DNA from: Duganella lactea
Lineage (GTDB): Bacteria; Pseudomonadota; Gammaproteobacteria; Burkholderiales; Burkholderiaceae_D
DNA: 64,000 nt
Direction: 5' to 3'
Assembly: GCF_009857505.1 (NCBI RefSeq)
Contig: NZ_WWCP01000003.1
Location: 156,169-220,168, forward strand
Part shown: piece after piece, positions 1-8,173 of the stretch
Layout of the letters: each line of letters starts with the position of its first letter
Position numbering within the stretch: the stretch's first letter is position 1
The notes under the pieces: model-generated
The model's input: the letters and a program-made list of their open reading frames with translations, nothing else
Database searches by the model: none
What the model was told of the DNA's origin: nothing
Position numbers and translations under genes: made by a program

Positions 1-218
1 AACAGGCCGGTTTCCATGCCCGCGATCAGGCCGCCGCCGGACTTGGCCGCCACGCAGGCGACCATTTCCGCGTTGTCCCAATAGCGGGTGGCGCCGCTGG
101 CGCCATCCATGCGCCACACGCGCCTGGCCGGGATATCGACCCAGAACCAGGCGTTGTCGGCGGCGCTCCAGGTTGGACTTTCGCCGACCGTGCAGGAAAC
201 GCCGCTTATGCGTTCCAT
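1..218 (-). CDS. SMP-30/gluconolactonase-family protein (partial)
   Basis: Only the first 72 or so codons are inside the window; the gene runs off the left edge. The N-terminus carries GESPTWS and FWVDIPARRVWR, which fit the opening beta-propeller blade of the SMP-30/regucalcin lactonase family. Such enzymes hydrolyse sugar lactones to aldonic acids. ATG at 218 lies one base after the TAA of the semialdehyde dehydrogenase gene, so it is the third gene of the same operon. The context suggests a sugar-lactone step feeding the dehydratase and dehydrogenase upstream. The exact lactone is not evident, and the metal ligands are mostly outside the window. Confidence 0.8.
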   Translation of the reverse strand, partial: MERISGVSCTVGESPTWSAADNAWFWVDIPARRVWRMDGASGATRYWDNAEMVACVAAKSGGGLIAGMETGL

Positions 219-219
219 C

Positions 220-1797
220 TTAGGCGTTCCATACCAGATCGCCGTTGACGACGCGCGGGATCTGCTGTGGGTTGGCGTCCTGCAGCGACTCAGGCAGCAG
301 GTAGGCGGGCACGTCCTGGTAGGACACCGGACGCAGGAAACGGTCGATCGCCGACGCGCCCACCGAGGTGGTGCGGCTGTCCGAGGTCGACGGGAACGGA
401 CCGCCGTGGACCATGGCGTGCGCCACTTCCACGCCGGTGCCGAAGCCGTTGAACAGGATACGGCCGACCTTGCGTTCCAGGATCGGCAGCAGCTTGGTGG
501 CCAGCGCCTTGTCGTCGGCGGTGGCGTGCACGGCGCCGGTCAGCTGGCCTTCCAGGTGCTCGGCCACGGCCAGCAGTTCCGCTTCGTTGTCGGCCACCAC
601 CAGCAGCGAGGTTGGGCCAAAGATTTCGCCTTCCAGCGCCGGGTCGGTCAGGAAGCGCTTGGCGTCAACCTGGTACAGGAACGCTTGCGCGCCGCACGGC
701 AGATCGCCGGCCTGGCCGATGGCCACCTGTTTCACGCCATCCACGCCCGCCAGGCCCTTGACGCCGCTGGTGTAGGCCTTGTGGATGCCCGGGGTCAGCA
801 TGGTTTGCGCCGGCTTGGCGCCGACGGTGCCGGCGGCCGCGTCGACGAAGGCTTGCAGCTTGTCCGACTTCAGGCCGATCAGCAGGCCAGGGTTGGTGCA
901 GAACTGGCCTGCGCCCAGCGTCAGCGAATCGGCGAACGCCTGCGGCAGTTTCGGATTATCCAGCGCGCCTGGCAGCAGGAACACCGGGTTGATCGAGCTC
1001 ATCTCCGCATACACCGGGATCGGTTCCTTGCGGGCGGCGGCGGTGTGCATCAGCGCCACGCCGCCGGCGCGCGAGCCGGTGAAGCCAACGGCCTTGATGT
1101 AAGGGTGGGCGACGAGGTTCTGGCCGATGGTCTGGCCCGAGCCGATCAGCATCGAGAACACGCCTTCCGGCAGATTGCATTCTTCCACGGCTTTGGCCAC
1201 GGCTTTGCCGACCAGTTCCGAGGTGCCCAGGTGAGCCGAGTGGGCTTTAACGATGACCGGGCAGCCGGCCGCCAGTGCCGAGGCGGTGTCGCCGCCGGCC
1301 ACCGAGAACGCCAGCGGGAAGTTCGAGGCGCCGAACACGGCGACCGGGCCCAGGCCGATCTTGCGCAGGCGCAGGTCAGGACGCGGGGCCGGCGCGCGGT
1401 CCGGCAGCGCGCTGTCCAGCGTCGCGGTCTGGAAACGGCCGTCGCGCACGACTTTCGCGAACAGGCGCAGCTGGGTGCAAGTACGGCCGCGCTCGCCTTC
1501 GAGACGGGCTTGCGGCAGGCCGGTTTCCTGCATCGCGCGTTCGATCAGGGTCGGGCCCAGATCCATGATGCGGTCGGCGATGGTTTCCAGGAATTTGGCG
1601 CGCGCTTCCAGGCCGGTTTCGCGGTACACGTCGAACGCGGCGTTGGCCAGCTCGACAGCGCGTTGCAGGTCGGCGGCGCCGGCCAGACCGAACGCCGGTT
1701 CGATTTCAACGTTGCGGGAAGGATCGACCGCCTTGACGCTGCCTTCTTTACCCAGTACCGCGCTGCGGCCGATGATCATTTCGCCTGCTACTTGCAT
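220..1797 (-). CDS. alpha-ketoglutaric semialdehyde dehydrogenase (2,5-dioxovalerate dehydrogenase)
   Basis: This 525-residue aldehyde dehydrogenase is expected to oxidise 2,5-dioxopentanoate to 2-oxoglutarate with NAD(P)+. Visible motifs are [11 protein letters not shown] near residue 155, the general-base Glu265 in EMSSINPV, the catalytic Cys300 in [10 protein letters not shown] and EIFGPTS in the C-terminal part. The length and the [10 protein letters not shown] version of the motif match the KGSDH group rather than generic aldehyde dehydrogenases. A clear AAGGAG precedes ATG 1797. It lies between the dehydratase gene (72 bases upstream) and the lactonase gene (1 base downstream), so it performs the last step of the pathway. 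Confidence 0.9.
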   Translation of the reverse strand: MQVAGEMIIGRSAVLGKEGSVKAVDPSRNVEIEPAFGLAGAADLQRAVELANAAFDVYRETGLEARAKFLETIADRIMDLGPTLIERAMQETGLPQARLEGERGRTCTQLRLFAKVVRDGRFQTATLDSALPDRAPAPRPDLRLRKIGLGPVAVFGASNFPLAFSVAGGDTASALAAGCPVIVKAHSAHLGTSELVGKAVAKAVEECNLPEGVFSMLIGSGQTIGQNLVAHPYIKAVGFTGSRAGGVALMHTAAARKEPIPVYAEMSSINPVFLLPGALDNPKLPQAFADSLTLGAGQFCTNPGLLIGLKSDKLQAFVDAAAGTVGAKPAQTMLTPGIHKAYTSGVKGLAGVDGVKQVAIGQAGDLPCGAQAFLYQVDAKRFLTDPALEGEIFGPTSLLVVADNEAELLAVAEHLEGQLTGAVHATADDKALATKLLPILERKVGRILFNGFGTGVEVAHAMVHGGPFPSTSDSRTTSVGASAIDRFLRPVSYQDVPAYLLPESLQDANPQQIPRVVNGDLVWNA

Positions 1798-1869
1798 ATT
1801 GACTCCTTAATGTGTGAAAAGCGCGGACGAAGCCGCGCTTTGATTTTGCTTACCCGTTAGCTTAAACGA

Positions 1870-2781
1870 TTACTGGGCGCCTTGCTTGAGCATCAGTTTG
1901 TGCAGCATGTCCATTTCTTCGGCATTCAGGTCGGTCAGCGGTGCGCGCACCGGACCGGCATCGTAGCCCGCCAGCTTGGCGCCGGCCTTGACGATCGACA
2001 CGGCGTAGCCGGCCTTGCGGTTGCGGATGTCCAAATAAGGCAGGAAGAACTCGTCGATTATGCGATTCTGTTCGGCGTGGTTGTCGGCCGCGACGGCGTG
2101 GTAGAAGTCCATCGCCAGTTTCGGCATGAAGTTGAACACCGCCGACGAGTACACCGGGGTGCCCAGCGCCTTGTAGGCCGCCGCGTACACTTCCGCCGTT
2201 GGCAGGCCGCCCAGGTAGCTGAAGCGGTCGCCCAGCTTGCGCCAGATCGAGACCATCAGTTCGATGTCGCCGATGCCGTCCTTGAAGCCGATCAGGTTAG
2301 GGCAACGGTCGGCCAGGATCGCCAGCGAGGTCGGGCTCAGGCGGCAGTTGGCGCGGTTGTACACCACCACGCCCAGGTTGGTGGCCTTGCAGACCTCGGC
2401 CACGTGTTCGATCAGGCCGTCTTGCGACGCTTCGGTCAGGTAGTGCGGCAGCAGCAGCAGGCCTTGGGCGCCGGCTTTTTCGGCTTCCTTGGCGTAAGCG
2501 GCGGCAACGCGGGTCGGACCACCGACGCCGGCCAGGATCGGCACTTGGCCGCGGCAGGTGTCGACGGCGGTCTTGATGATTTCCGGGTATTCCTGTGGGG
2601 TCAGCGAGAAGAACTCGCCGGTGCCGCCGGCGGCGAACAGCGCGCTGGCGCCGTAGGGAGCCAGCCATTCCAGACGTTCAATGTAGGTCGACTTGCGGAA
2701 GTTGCCTTCGGCGTCGAAGTCGGTGATCGGGAAGGACAGCAGGCCGGAGGAAAGGATTTTTTTCAGGTCGTTCGGTTGCAT
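1870..2781 (-). CDS. kdgD: 5-dehydro-4-deoxyglucarate dehydratase
   Basis: A DapA/NAL-superfamily TIM-barrel enzyme of 303 residues, the usual size for KdgD. It should convert 5-dehydro-4-deoxy-D-glucarate to 2,5-dioxopentanoate, releasing water and CO2. The Schiff-base Lys167 is in GFKDGIG, the catalytic Tyr141 in VVVYNRAN, and the substrate loop in GGTGEFFSL (residues 52-60). An open extension to 2883 exists, but ATG 2781 is preferred because GGAGA lies just upstream and [10 protein letters not shown] matches family N-termini. It is the first gene of the catabolic operon and is preceded by a promoter with a regulator-type palindrome. Confidence 0.92.
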   Translation of the reverse strand: MQPNDLKKILSSGLLSFPITDFDAEGNFRKSTYIERLEWLAPYGASALFAAGGTGEFFSLTPQEYPEIIKTAVDTCRGQVPILAGVGGPTRVAAAYAKEAEKAGAQGLLLLPHYLTEASQDGLIEHVAEVCKATNLGVVVYNRANCRLSPTSLAILADRCPNLIGFKDGIGDIELMVSIWRKLGDRFSYLGGLPTAEVYAAAYKALGTPVYSSAVFNFMPKLAMDFYHAVAADNHAEQNRIIDEFFLPYLDIRNRKAGYAVSIVKAGAKLAGYDAGPVRAPLTDLNAEEMDMLHKLMLKQGAQ

Positions 2782-2834
2782 TACAGTCTCCAAATATTGA
2801 CGTCTGGTGGGGTGAGGAAACGCTCTCGCGCTGT

Positions 2835-2873
2835 GTTGTATGACATCGTACAACCAGATCCGATGCGATGCAA
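2835..2873 (-). promoter_or_regulatory. kdgD promoter with FadR/GntR-type operator
   Basis: On the minus strand a TTGCAT (2873-2868) is followed by a 17-base spacer and TACGAT (2850-2845), a plausible sigma-70 promoter. A 20-base imperfect palindrome, GTTGTACGATGTCATACAAC (2854-2835), covers the -10 box; 16 of its 20 positions are self-complementary. TTGTA...TACAA symmetry is typical of FadR-subfamily operators in this group. Binding of the regulator encoded at 2950-3702 would block polymerase. Spacing and symmetry are directly visible; the regulator assignment is inferred from adjacency. Confidence 0.65.
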
Positions 2874-2949
2874 GCGATTTCACGCATTCGCGTCCATCGC
2901 CGGCCGCCGTGTGGCGTTTCAGCCCGTTCAGTCCATTCAGCCCCTGCCC

Positions 2950-3702
2950 TTAGGCGCCGACCTCCAGCTGAGCGCGTCGCAGGCGTTCGCGGCTGTTGCT
3001 GAGGTGGGTGCGCATGGCGGCGCGGGCCGCCTCGGCGTCCTTGCGCAGGATGGCGTGGTAGATATCGTCATGCTCGCGGTTGACGCGCTCCTGGTAGGCC
3101 TTCGGCTCGTCGTGCGCCAGATGCTCGGAATCGAGGCGCGCGCGCGGGATGATGGTGTTGCCCAGGTCGCTGAGAATGTCGATGAAATAACGGTTGCCGG
3201 TGGCCTGCGCGATCAGCAGGTGGAAGGCCTTGTCGGACTCCACCGCCACCGCGCGGTTGGGCGCGGCGACGATGCGTTTGAGCGCGGCGTCCATCGCCGT
3301 CACCTGCTCGTCGCTGCGGCGGCTGGCGGCCAGCCAGGCGGCCTCGGTCTCCAGGCTGATGCGCAACTCCAGGATCGCCAGCACGTCGCCGATGGTGCGG
3401 ATGGTGTCGGCGGCGAAGATGTTGGCCGGTTGCGGCGCCAGCACAAAGGTGCCGATGCCGTGGCGAGTCTGCACCAGGCCGGCGGCCTGCAGGTGCGAGA
3501 TCGCCTCGCGCACCACGGTGCGGCTGACGCCGTGCATTTCCATGATGACGGACTCGGTCGGCAACTTCTCGCCCGGCTTCAGCGTGCCGGCCTGGATGCT
3601 GCCGGTAAAGCTCTCGACCACACCCTGGGCGAGGTTGCGGTGCTTCTTTTTGGGCACTGGGGCGGGCACGGCGGCAAGCGGCATTGGTACGGACTGATTC
3701 AT
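2950..3702 (-). CDS. FadR-subfamily GntR transcriptional regulator
   Basis: A 250-residue protein with an N-terminal winged helix-turn-helix (about residues 25-95; GEKLPTESVIMEMHGVSRT and GIGTFVL) and an all-helical FCD ligand-binding domain. FCD metal-ligand positions look present in the C-terminal half. Family members are usually repressors released by a sugar acid or other small acid. It is encoded directly upstream of kdgD in the same direction with about 170 bases between, so it most likely controls the sugar-acid operon. Its own 5-prime region repeats the operator half-site, suggesting autoregulation. No strong ribosome-binding site precedes ATG 3702. Confidence 0.85.
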   Translation of the reverse strand: MNQSVPMPLAAVPAPVPKKKHRNLAQGVVESFTGSIQAGTLKPGEKLPTESVIMEMHGVSRTVVREAISHLQAAGLVQTRHGIGTFVLAPQPANIFAADTIRTIGDVLAILELRISLETEAAWLAASRRSDEQVTAMDAALKRIVAAPNRAVAVESDKAFHLLIAQATGNRYFIDILSDLGNTIIPRARLDSEHLAHDEPKAYQERVNREHDDIYHAILRKDAEAARAAMRTHLSNSRERLRRAQLEVGA

Positions 3703-3714
3703 GACGGTTTAACT

Positions 3715-3724
3715 GTTGTATGAC
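3715..3724. promoter_or_regulatory. operator half-site upstream of the GntR gene
   Basis: GTTGTATGAC here is identical to the first ten bases of the plus-strand reading of the kdgD operator (2835-2844). It lies 13-22 bases ahead of the regulator's ATG. The second arm is not conserved, so this would be a weak or half site consistent with autoregulation. The identity is seen directly; the function is inferred. Confidence 0.4.
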
Positions 3725-3824
3725 GACGATTAGGATACACGCATTGCGGCGCAAAACGATGTGCATATTGCCAGACTTGGCGCGCGGTATGTCTTTAACA
3801 TCATTTTTGCCACAAATAAGCGGC

Positions 3825-4643
3825 TCAAACCAGCAGCGCGGCGCTCATAGAGGCGGCCTCGGCGGCGGATTCCAGCAGGATCTGGTCGAGCAAGGCATTA
3901 TCGTCGATGAAGCCGGCCAACGACGGATTGTGCTGCTCCGGCGCGAACGGCGAGGCGATCGGCGCCAGGCGCTTGGCGATCAGCAGCGTGTCGCGCAGGC
4001 CGCGCGGCGGCGGCATCAACGTGGCGCCACGCAGCGAGACGATGGCCTGGCTGACCGGTTCGGGAATGCAGAGCTTCTTCATCATCTCGCGGGAAATGAT
4101 TTCCTGCGCCGCGCCCATCCAGCCGGCCGGATCGTCGAGCAAGCCGGGCATCTCGTCGGCGCGCGACAGCAGGTAGAAGCCGCCGGCTTCATGCACGATG
4201 CCGGCGAACAGCGCGGTGTCGGGATCGGTTTCACTGAGCCGCCGGCCGATCACGTGGGCCAGCGCCGCCACGTGCGCCGTGTGGCGCCACAGCTGGTCGG
4301 CCTGGGCGCGCAGCCGCGGGTCGTGCAGGCGGGCGCCGAACTGGCGCACCACCATCGCCGCCGCCATCGTGTACAGATTGCGGTAGCCGATACGCTGCAC
4401 CGCCGCGCGCACGCTGGTGACCGGCATGCCGCCGCGGTTGAACACCGCCGCGTTGGCCAGCGCCACGGTGCGCGCCGCCAGCAGCGGCTCGCCCAGCACC
4501 TTGCGGATCACCTCATCCATCTCGCACTCGGGATCGGCCAGCGCCAGCTGCAGGCGCAGCGCCGCGTTGACGCTGGTGGGGAACACCAGTTCGCCGCGCG
4601 CCGCCTGGGCGACGATCTGCGAGAAGTCTTTCAGTTTTTCCAT
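3825..4643 (-). CDS. HDOD-domain protein
   Basis: A 272-residue protein dominated by an HDOD domain (about residues 20-215), the HD-related fold without a complete phosphohydrolase metal site. Recognisable parts are ELVFPTSVNAALRLQ, the region around VTSVRAAVQRIGYRNL and the HTAHVAALAHVIGRRL segment. HDOD proteins usually act in signalling or regulation, often linked to cyclic-di-GMP or stress. ATG 4643 was preferred over a start 40 codons upstream because MEKLKDF opens the conserved domain and a TATAAT lies immediately before it. It is divergent from the porin gene. The specific role is unknown. Confidence 0.8.
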   Translation of the reverse strand: MEKLKDFSQIVAQAARGELVFPTSVNAALRLQLALADPECEMDEVIRKVLGEPLLAARTVALANAAVFNRGGMPVTSVRAAVQRIGYRNLYTMAAAMVVRQFGARLHDPRLRAQADQLWRHTAHVAALAHVIGRRLSETDPDTALFAGIVHEAGGFYLLSRADEMPGLLDDPAGWMGAAQEIISREMMKKLCIPEPVSQAIVSLRGATLMPPPRGLRDTLLIAKRLAPIASPFAPEQHNPSLAGFIDDNALLDQILLESAAEAASMSAALLV

Positions 4644-4649
4644 GGAAAC

Positions 4650-4655
4650 ATTATA
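4650..4655 (-). promoter_or_regulatory. TATAAT -10 box abutting the HDOD start codon
   Basis: A perfect minus-strand TATAAT ends only six bases before ATG 4643. Transcription starting about seven bases downstream would begin at or next to the start codon, giving a leaderless or nearly leaderless mRNA. No Shine-Dalgarno sequence lies between them. No good -35 is present at 17 bases, which lowers confidence. Confidence 0.4.
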
Positions 4656-4815
4656 GCCGGATTGGCAGCGCGGCGGGCGGGCGCCGGGCACTGCAGCATA
4701 CGCTTTTGCAAGTGTGTTATTCCCACCACGAACGATCTGAACACTCGTGCCTTTTTCAGGCAACTGCTATAGAGTCCAACTACCGAGTACAACCATAAAA
4801 TCGGAGACCAACCAC

Positions 4816-6135
4816 ATGAAGAGAACCGCCGTATCCGTCGCGTGCGCGACCGCACTCGCCCTGTTCGCCGGCCAAGCCGCCGCCCAATCCTCCGTCACCA
4901 TTTACGGCACACTGGACGTCGGTTTCGACCGCGTCGAGAAAAGCCAGGGCAATGTGCAGGGCACGCTGTTCGGTGTCAGCGGCACCACGCCGGTGCCCAA
5001 CAGCGTCGCCGCGCCGAAGACCATCACCCAGCGCATCACGCCGTCGCATACGCGCCAGAGCAATATCGGTTTCAAGGGCGTGGAAGACCTCGGTGACGGC
5101 TGGCGCGGCCTGTTCGTGCTGGAAGGCGGCTTGACCATCGACAACGGCGGCCTGGCCAACGACAACCGTCTGTTCGGCCGCCAGGCCTATGTGGGCCTGA
5201 CCACGCCGGGCGGCGAAATCAAGATGGGCCGCCAGGCCAGCCCGATGCTGATCTCCTACTATCTGGTGACGCCGGAAGCGGTCGGCTCGACCGACCTGTT
5301 CAGCGCCGGCCTGGTGGTCAACACCGTGCAGACCTGGCAGGACAACCAGATCAGCTACGCCATCAAGCAAGGCCCGATCACCGCCATCGTCTCCTACGCC
5401 ACCAACGCCGGCATCGGCACCGGCATCAGCGCGGCGCGCTCGACGGCCACGTCGTCGACGCCGGTCGCCACCGCCGCCACCGGCCAGATCGTCGGCGGCC
5501 AGACGGCCGGCACGGAAACCGCGAGCGGCCGCGGCAAGGCGGCCGGCGCCATGCTGGCCTACCGCACCGAGTCCCTGGTGGCGCTGGCCTCCTACCACCG
5601 CAACAACTTCGACAACGTGCCGATCGGCGTGGTGTCGGGCACCACCCTGGTGCCGCTGTTCTTCGGCGAGAAATTCACCTCCTACATGGGCGCGGTGAAA
5701 TACACCTTCCCCGGCATCGGCACCTCGATCGCCGTGGCCGGCCACAACGCCAAGTTCGCGCTGCGCGGCAACACCGATCCGGAAGTGCGCACCTGGACCG
5801 CGACCCTCAAGCATCCGATCGGCGCGTTCGACCTGAGCGCCATCTTCCTCGACACCCGCTTCACCAATTACACCGAGGGCAAGGATCGCGGCTTGATGCT
5901 GGGCGTGGACTATAACTTCTCCAAGCGCACCGCGCTGTACCTGCGGGCTGGCGGCATCAAGGATAGCCGCGGCAAGACGGTGGTGTCGAGCGCCACGCCG
6001 CTGCCGCTGTCCGGCGGACCGGGCGCGATCCTGATCCCGCTGGGCACGCAGGAAGTGCCACTGTTCTCCGGCGCCGGCCAAAACATCGACGCCCGCACCA
6101 CCATGCTGAGTCTCGGCGTGCGCCATTCGTTCTAG
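4816..6135 (+). CDS. outer-membrane general porin
   Basis: A 439-residue beta-barrel porin of the Gram-negative Porin_4 type. The signal peptide MKRTAVSVACATALALFAG...AAAQ is followed by SSVTIYGTLDVGF, the standard first strand. Other family signatures include SNIGFKGVEDLGDGWRGLF and FGRQAYVGL, and the protein ends in an aromatic (RHSF), as needed for BAM recognition. It probably forms a trimeric diffusion pore for small anions or organic solutes. GGAGA precedes ATG 4816. The loop around residues 205-240 is rich in Ala/Thr/Gly and probably surface exposed. Its substrate cannot be read from the sequence. Confidence 0.92.
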   Translation: MKRTAVSVACATALALFAGQAAAQSSVTIYGTLDVGFDRVEKSQGNVQGTLFGVSGTTPVPNSVAAPKTITQRITPSHTRQSNIGFKGVEDLGDGWRGLFVLEGGLTIDNGGLANDNRLFGRQAYVGLTTPGGEIKMGRQASPMLISYYLVTPEAVGSTDLFSAGLVVNTVQTWQDNQISYAIKQGPITAIVSYATNAGIGTGISAARSTATSSTPVATAATGQIVGGQTAGTETASGRGKAAGAMLAYRTESLVALASYHRNNFDNVPIGVVSGTTLVPLFFGEKFTSYMGAVKYTFPGIGTSIAVAGHNAKFALRGNTDPEVRTWTATLKHPIGAFDLSAIFLDTRFTNYTEGKDRGLMLGVDYNFSKRTALYLRAGGIKDSRGKTVVSSATPLPLSGGPGAILIPLGTQEVPLFSGAGQNIDARTTMLSLGVRHSF

Positions 6136-6138
6136 ACG

Positions 6139-6172
6139 AAAAAAAACGGAGCACTGCCGGTACAGTGCTCCG
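6139..6172 (-). terminator. Rho-independent terminator after the TerZ-like gene
   Basis: A perfect ten-base stem, CGGAGCACTG (6147-6156) paired with CAGTGCTCCG (6163-6172), has a six-base loop. On the minus strand it is followed by eight T residues (6146-6139). This ends the Ter-gene transcript. The plus-strand porin message also reads into the hairpin but lacks a U tract. Confidence 0.88.
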
Positions 6173-6199
6173 CCCAAAGACTACAGCTGAAATTTATAG

Positions 6200-6781
6200 T
6201 TAGAGGTGAGTGGCGATTTGCGGCAGCAAGTCGTCAAACGTGCGGCCATTGCCGTTTTCGCCGATGGCGTGCATCTTCCATTCGCCATTGTGGCGGTACA
6301 GCTTGGCCATGATCTGCGCCGAGTGCGGTCCCTGCACCGACAGGTTGAAACGCGCCACTTCCCGGCCGCTCGCGGCGTCCAGCAGGCGGCAATAGGCGTT
6401 CTCCACCTGCGCGAAGGTCTGGCCGGTGAAGCTGTTGACCGTGAACACCAGACTCTTGATGTTCGACGGCACCGCGTTCAGGTCGACGTTGATCTGCTCA
6501 TCGTCGCCATCGCCGGCGCCGGTGCGGTTGTCGCCGCTGTGCACCACGCTGCCGTCCTTGCTGCGCAGCTGGCGGAAGAAGATCACGTCCACCGGACGGT
6601 GCCCCTCGTCGAACAGCACGCACGAGGCGTCCAGATCGACCGCTTCGGTCTTGGAACCGAAGCCGAGGAAGCCCTTGGTCTTGACCGCGTCCCAGCCCAG
6701 CCCCATGGTGACGCGCCCGAGCGCGCCACCGGCTTCTTTTTCCAGAGAGATCTTCTGGCCCTTGCTCAAATTAACTGACAT
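6200..6781 (-). CDS. TerD-family protein (TerZ-like)
   Basis: A 193-residue TerD-domain protein starting MSVNLSKGQKISL. TerD domains are calcium-binding beta-sandwiches of cytoplasmic stress proteins linked to tellurite, phage and colicin resistance. Family marks are GLGWD, DLDASCVLFD, the calcium-loop segment [17 protein letters not shown] and FAQVENAYCRLLD. An insert KTKGFLGFGSKTEAV sits between the first strands, as in TerZ. AGGAGC precedes ATG 6781. It follows the TIGR00266 gene by 15 bases and is the last gene before a strong terminator. The actual stress handled here is unknown. Confidence 0.88.
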   Translation of the reverse strand: MSVNLSKGQKISLEKEAGGALGRVTMGLGWDAVKTKGFLGFGSKTEAVDLDASCVLFDEGHRPVDVIFFRQLRSKDGSVVHSGDNRTGAGDGDDEQINVDLNAVPSNIKSLVFTVNSFTGQTFAQVENAYCRLLDAASGREVARFNLSVQGPHSAQIMAKLYRHNGEWKMHAIGENGNGRTFDDLLPQIATHL

Positions 6782-6796
6782 GCTTGCTCCTGTTCT

Positions 6797-7495
6797 TTAC
6801 TGTGCGGGCTGGCGCATCAGGAAGGACTGCAACGCCGCGCTGTTGCGCGAGCAGATCAGCACCTTGCCCTGGCCCGAAAAACGCAGCACCATGCCTTCGC
6901 CGCTGGTCTGGCTGTTCACCAGATTGCGCAGGAAGCCACCGCCGCCGCCCGTGGTCATTGAAATGTCGTAGCGCAGCCGGCTGTCCCAGGCCACCACGTG
7001 CGCGTTGTCGATGATGACGTCGCGGCCCGGCGTCACCTCCAGTTCGGAGATGCCGCCAAAGCCGGACACCGCCACCTGCCCCACGCCGCTGGTCTCGGTG
7101 ATGAAGAAGCCGCCGCTTTGCGCGAACAGCGCGTTGCCGACGTTCTGCGTGCGCACCTTCAGCTCAACGCTGGCGGTGGCGGCGACGAAGCAGCCATCGC
7201 TCAGCATGTACTGGTGTTGGCCGACGTCGAGAATCTGCAGCGCGCCCGGCAGGGTTGGCGCCAGCAGGCAATCGCCGTCGCCGCGCACCGCCTCGATGTG
7301 CTGCTGGAAGAAGGACTCGCCGTTGGCGAAGCGCCGCATCAGCGCGGCGCCAATGCCGCCGGTCATCTTGCCCTTCAGCTCAAGCGCCTCTTCCATCATC
7401 ACCATCGCGTTCGATTCGCAATAGATTTTTTCGCCCTGGCGCATCGCCACATGCAGGAAGGGATCGAAGTCGCCGGTGATCGTAAATACAGGCAT
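6797..7495 (-). CDS. TIGR00266/AIM24-family protein
   Basis: A 232-residue protein of the TIGR00266 (AIM24-like) family, a beta-helical trimeric fold of uncertain biochemical role. It shows family-like segments: AMRQGEKIYCESNAMVMM, GQHQYMLSDGCFVA, and a C-terminal part with GEGMVLRFSGQGKVLICSR. It has no signal peptide or membrane segment. It sits between two TerD-family genes with short gaps (15 and 21 bases), so it is co-transcribed with them. A glycine run TTGGGGGF near residue 190 is a flexible linker. Co-occurrence of this family with TerD genes is common in proteobacteria. Confidence 0.85.
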   Translation of the reverse strand: MPVFTITGDFDPFLHVAMRQGEKIYCESNAMVMMEEALELKGKMTGGIGAALMRRFANGESFFQQHIEAVRGDGDCLLAPTLPGALQILDVGQHQYMLSDGCFVAATASVELKVRTQNVGNALFAQSGGFFITETSGVGQVAVSGFGGISELEVTPGRDVIIDNAHVVAWDSRLRYDISMTTGGGGGFLRNLVNSQTSGEGMVLRFSGQGKVLICSRNSAALQSFLMRQPAQ

Positions 7496-7516
7496 GATGA
7501 CTGCGTCCTTCAGGAA

Positions 7517-8092
7517 TTAAACGCCGACGCCGAACGAGCCGGCCAGCGGACCGAGGCCGCCCTTGAAGCCCTGGCCGACGGCCTTGAACTTCCAGTCGCC
7601 ATTGTTGCGGTACACCTCGCCGAAGATCATGGCCGACTCGGTCGAGCTGTCTTCCGACAGGTCGTAGCGGGCGATCTCGGCGTTGCTGGCGCCGTTGACG
7701 GTGCGGATGAAAGCCTTCTGCACCATGCCGAAATTCTGGCGGCGCGCGTCGCCCTCGTGGATGGTGGCGCAGATGGCGATGCGGTCGACATCGGCCGGCA
7801 CCTTGGTCAGGTCGATGGTGACGGTTTCGTCGTCGCCGGCGCCGTCGCCGGTGCGGTTGTCGCCCGAGTGCGCCACCGACTGGTCGGCCGACTTCAGGTT
7901 GTTGTAGAAGATGAAGTCGCTGTCATTGCGCACTTTGCCATCCACCTTCAGCAGGAAGGCCGAGCCGTCCAGATCGAACGGGCTGCCGTCGGTGCTGCGC
8001 ACATCCCAGCCCAGACCCACCACGATTTTCGTCAGGCCCGGAGCTTCCTTGCTCAGATTGACGTTACCACCTTTTTGCAGACTGATTGCCAT
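7517..8092 (-). CDS. TerD-family protein (TerD/TerE-like)
   Basis: A 191-residue TerD-domain protein, [20 protein letters not shown], closer to classical TerD/TerE than the TerZ-like paralogue at 6200. It has [16 protein letters not shown], the acidic calcium loop [15 protein letters not shown] and the C-terminal [18 protein letters not shown]. TerD binds calcium and is a cytoplasmic member of the tellurite-resistance network. AAGGAG precedes ATG 8092. A gap of 81 bases separates it from the DUF475 gene, so it may be read with that gene or from a promoter in the gap. Confidence 0.9.
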   Translation of the reverse strand: MAISLQKGGNVNLSKEAPGLTKIVVGLGWDVRSTDGSPFDLDGSAFLLKVDGKVRNDSDFIFYNNLKSADQSVAHSGDNRTGDGAGDDETVTIDLTKVPADVDRIAICATIHEGDARRQNFGMVQKAFIRTVNGASNAEIARYDLSEDSSTESAMIFGEVYRNNGDWKFKAVGQGFKGGLGPLAGSFGVGV

Positions 8093-8173
8093 TTTGTTGC
8101 TCCTTAAATGAAAACCGGACTTGGTACCACAGGCGGCGAGCCGTTGTCCGTAATAAACGGCCCGCCGAATTCT

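Noticed and set aside
88..1860. 590-codon open frame on the plus strand opposite the semialdehyde dehydrogenase
   Set aside because: It is a GC3-driven antisense shadow: Arg/Ala/Gly/His-rich with no domain, while the opposite strand encodes a complete enzyme.
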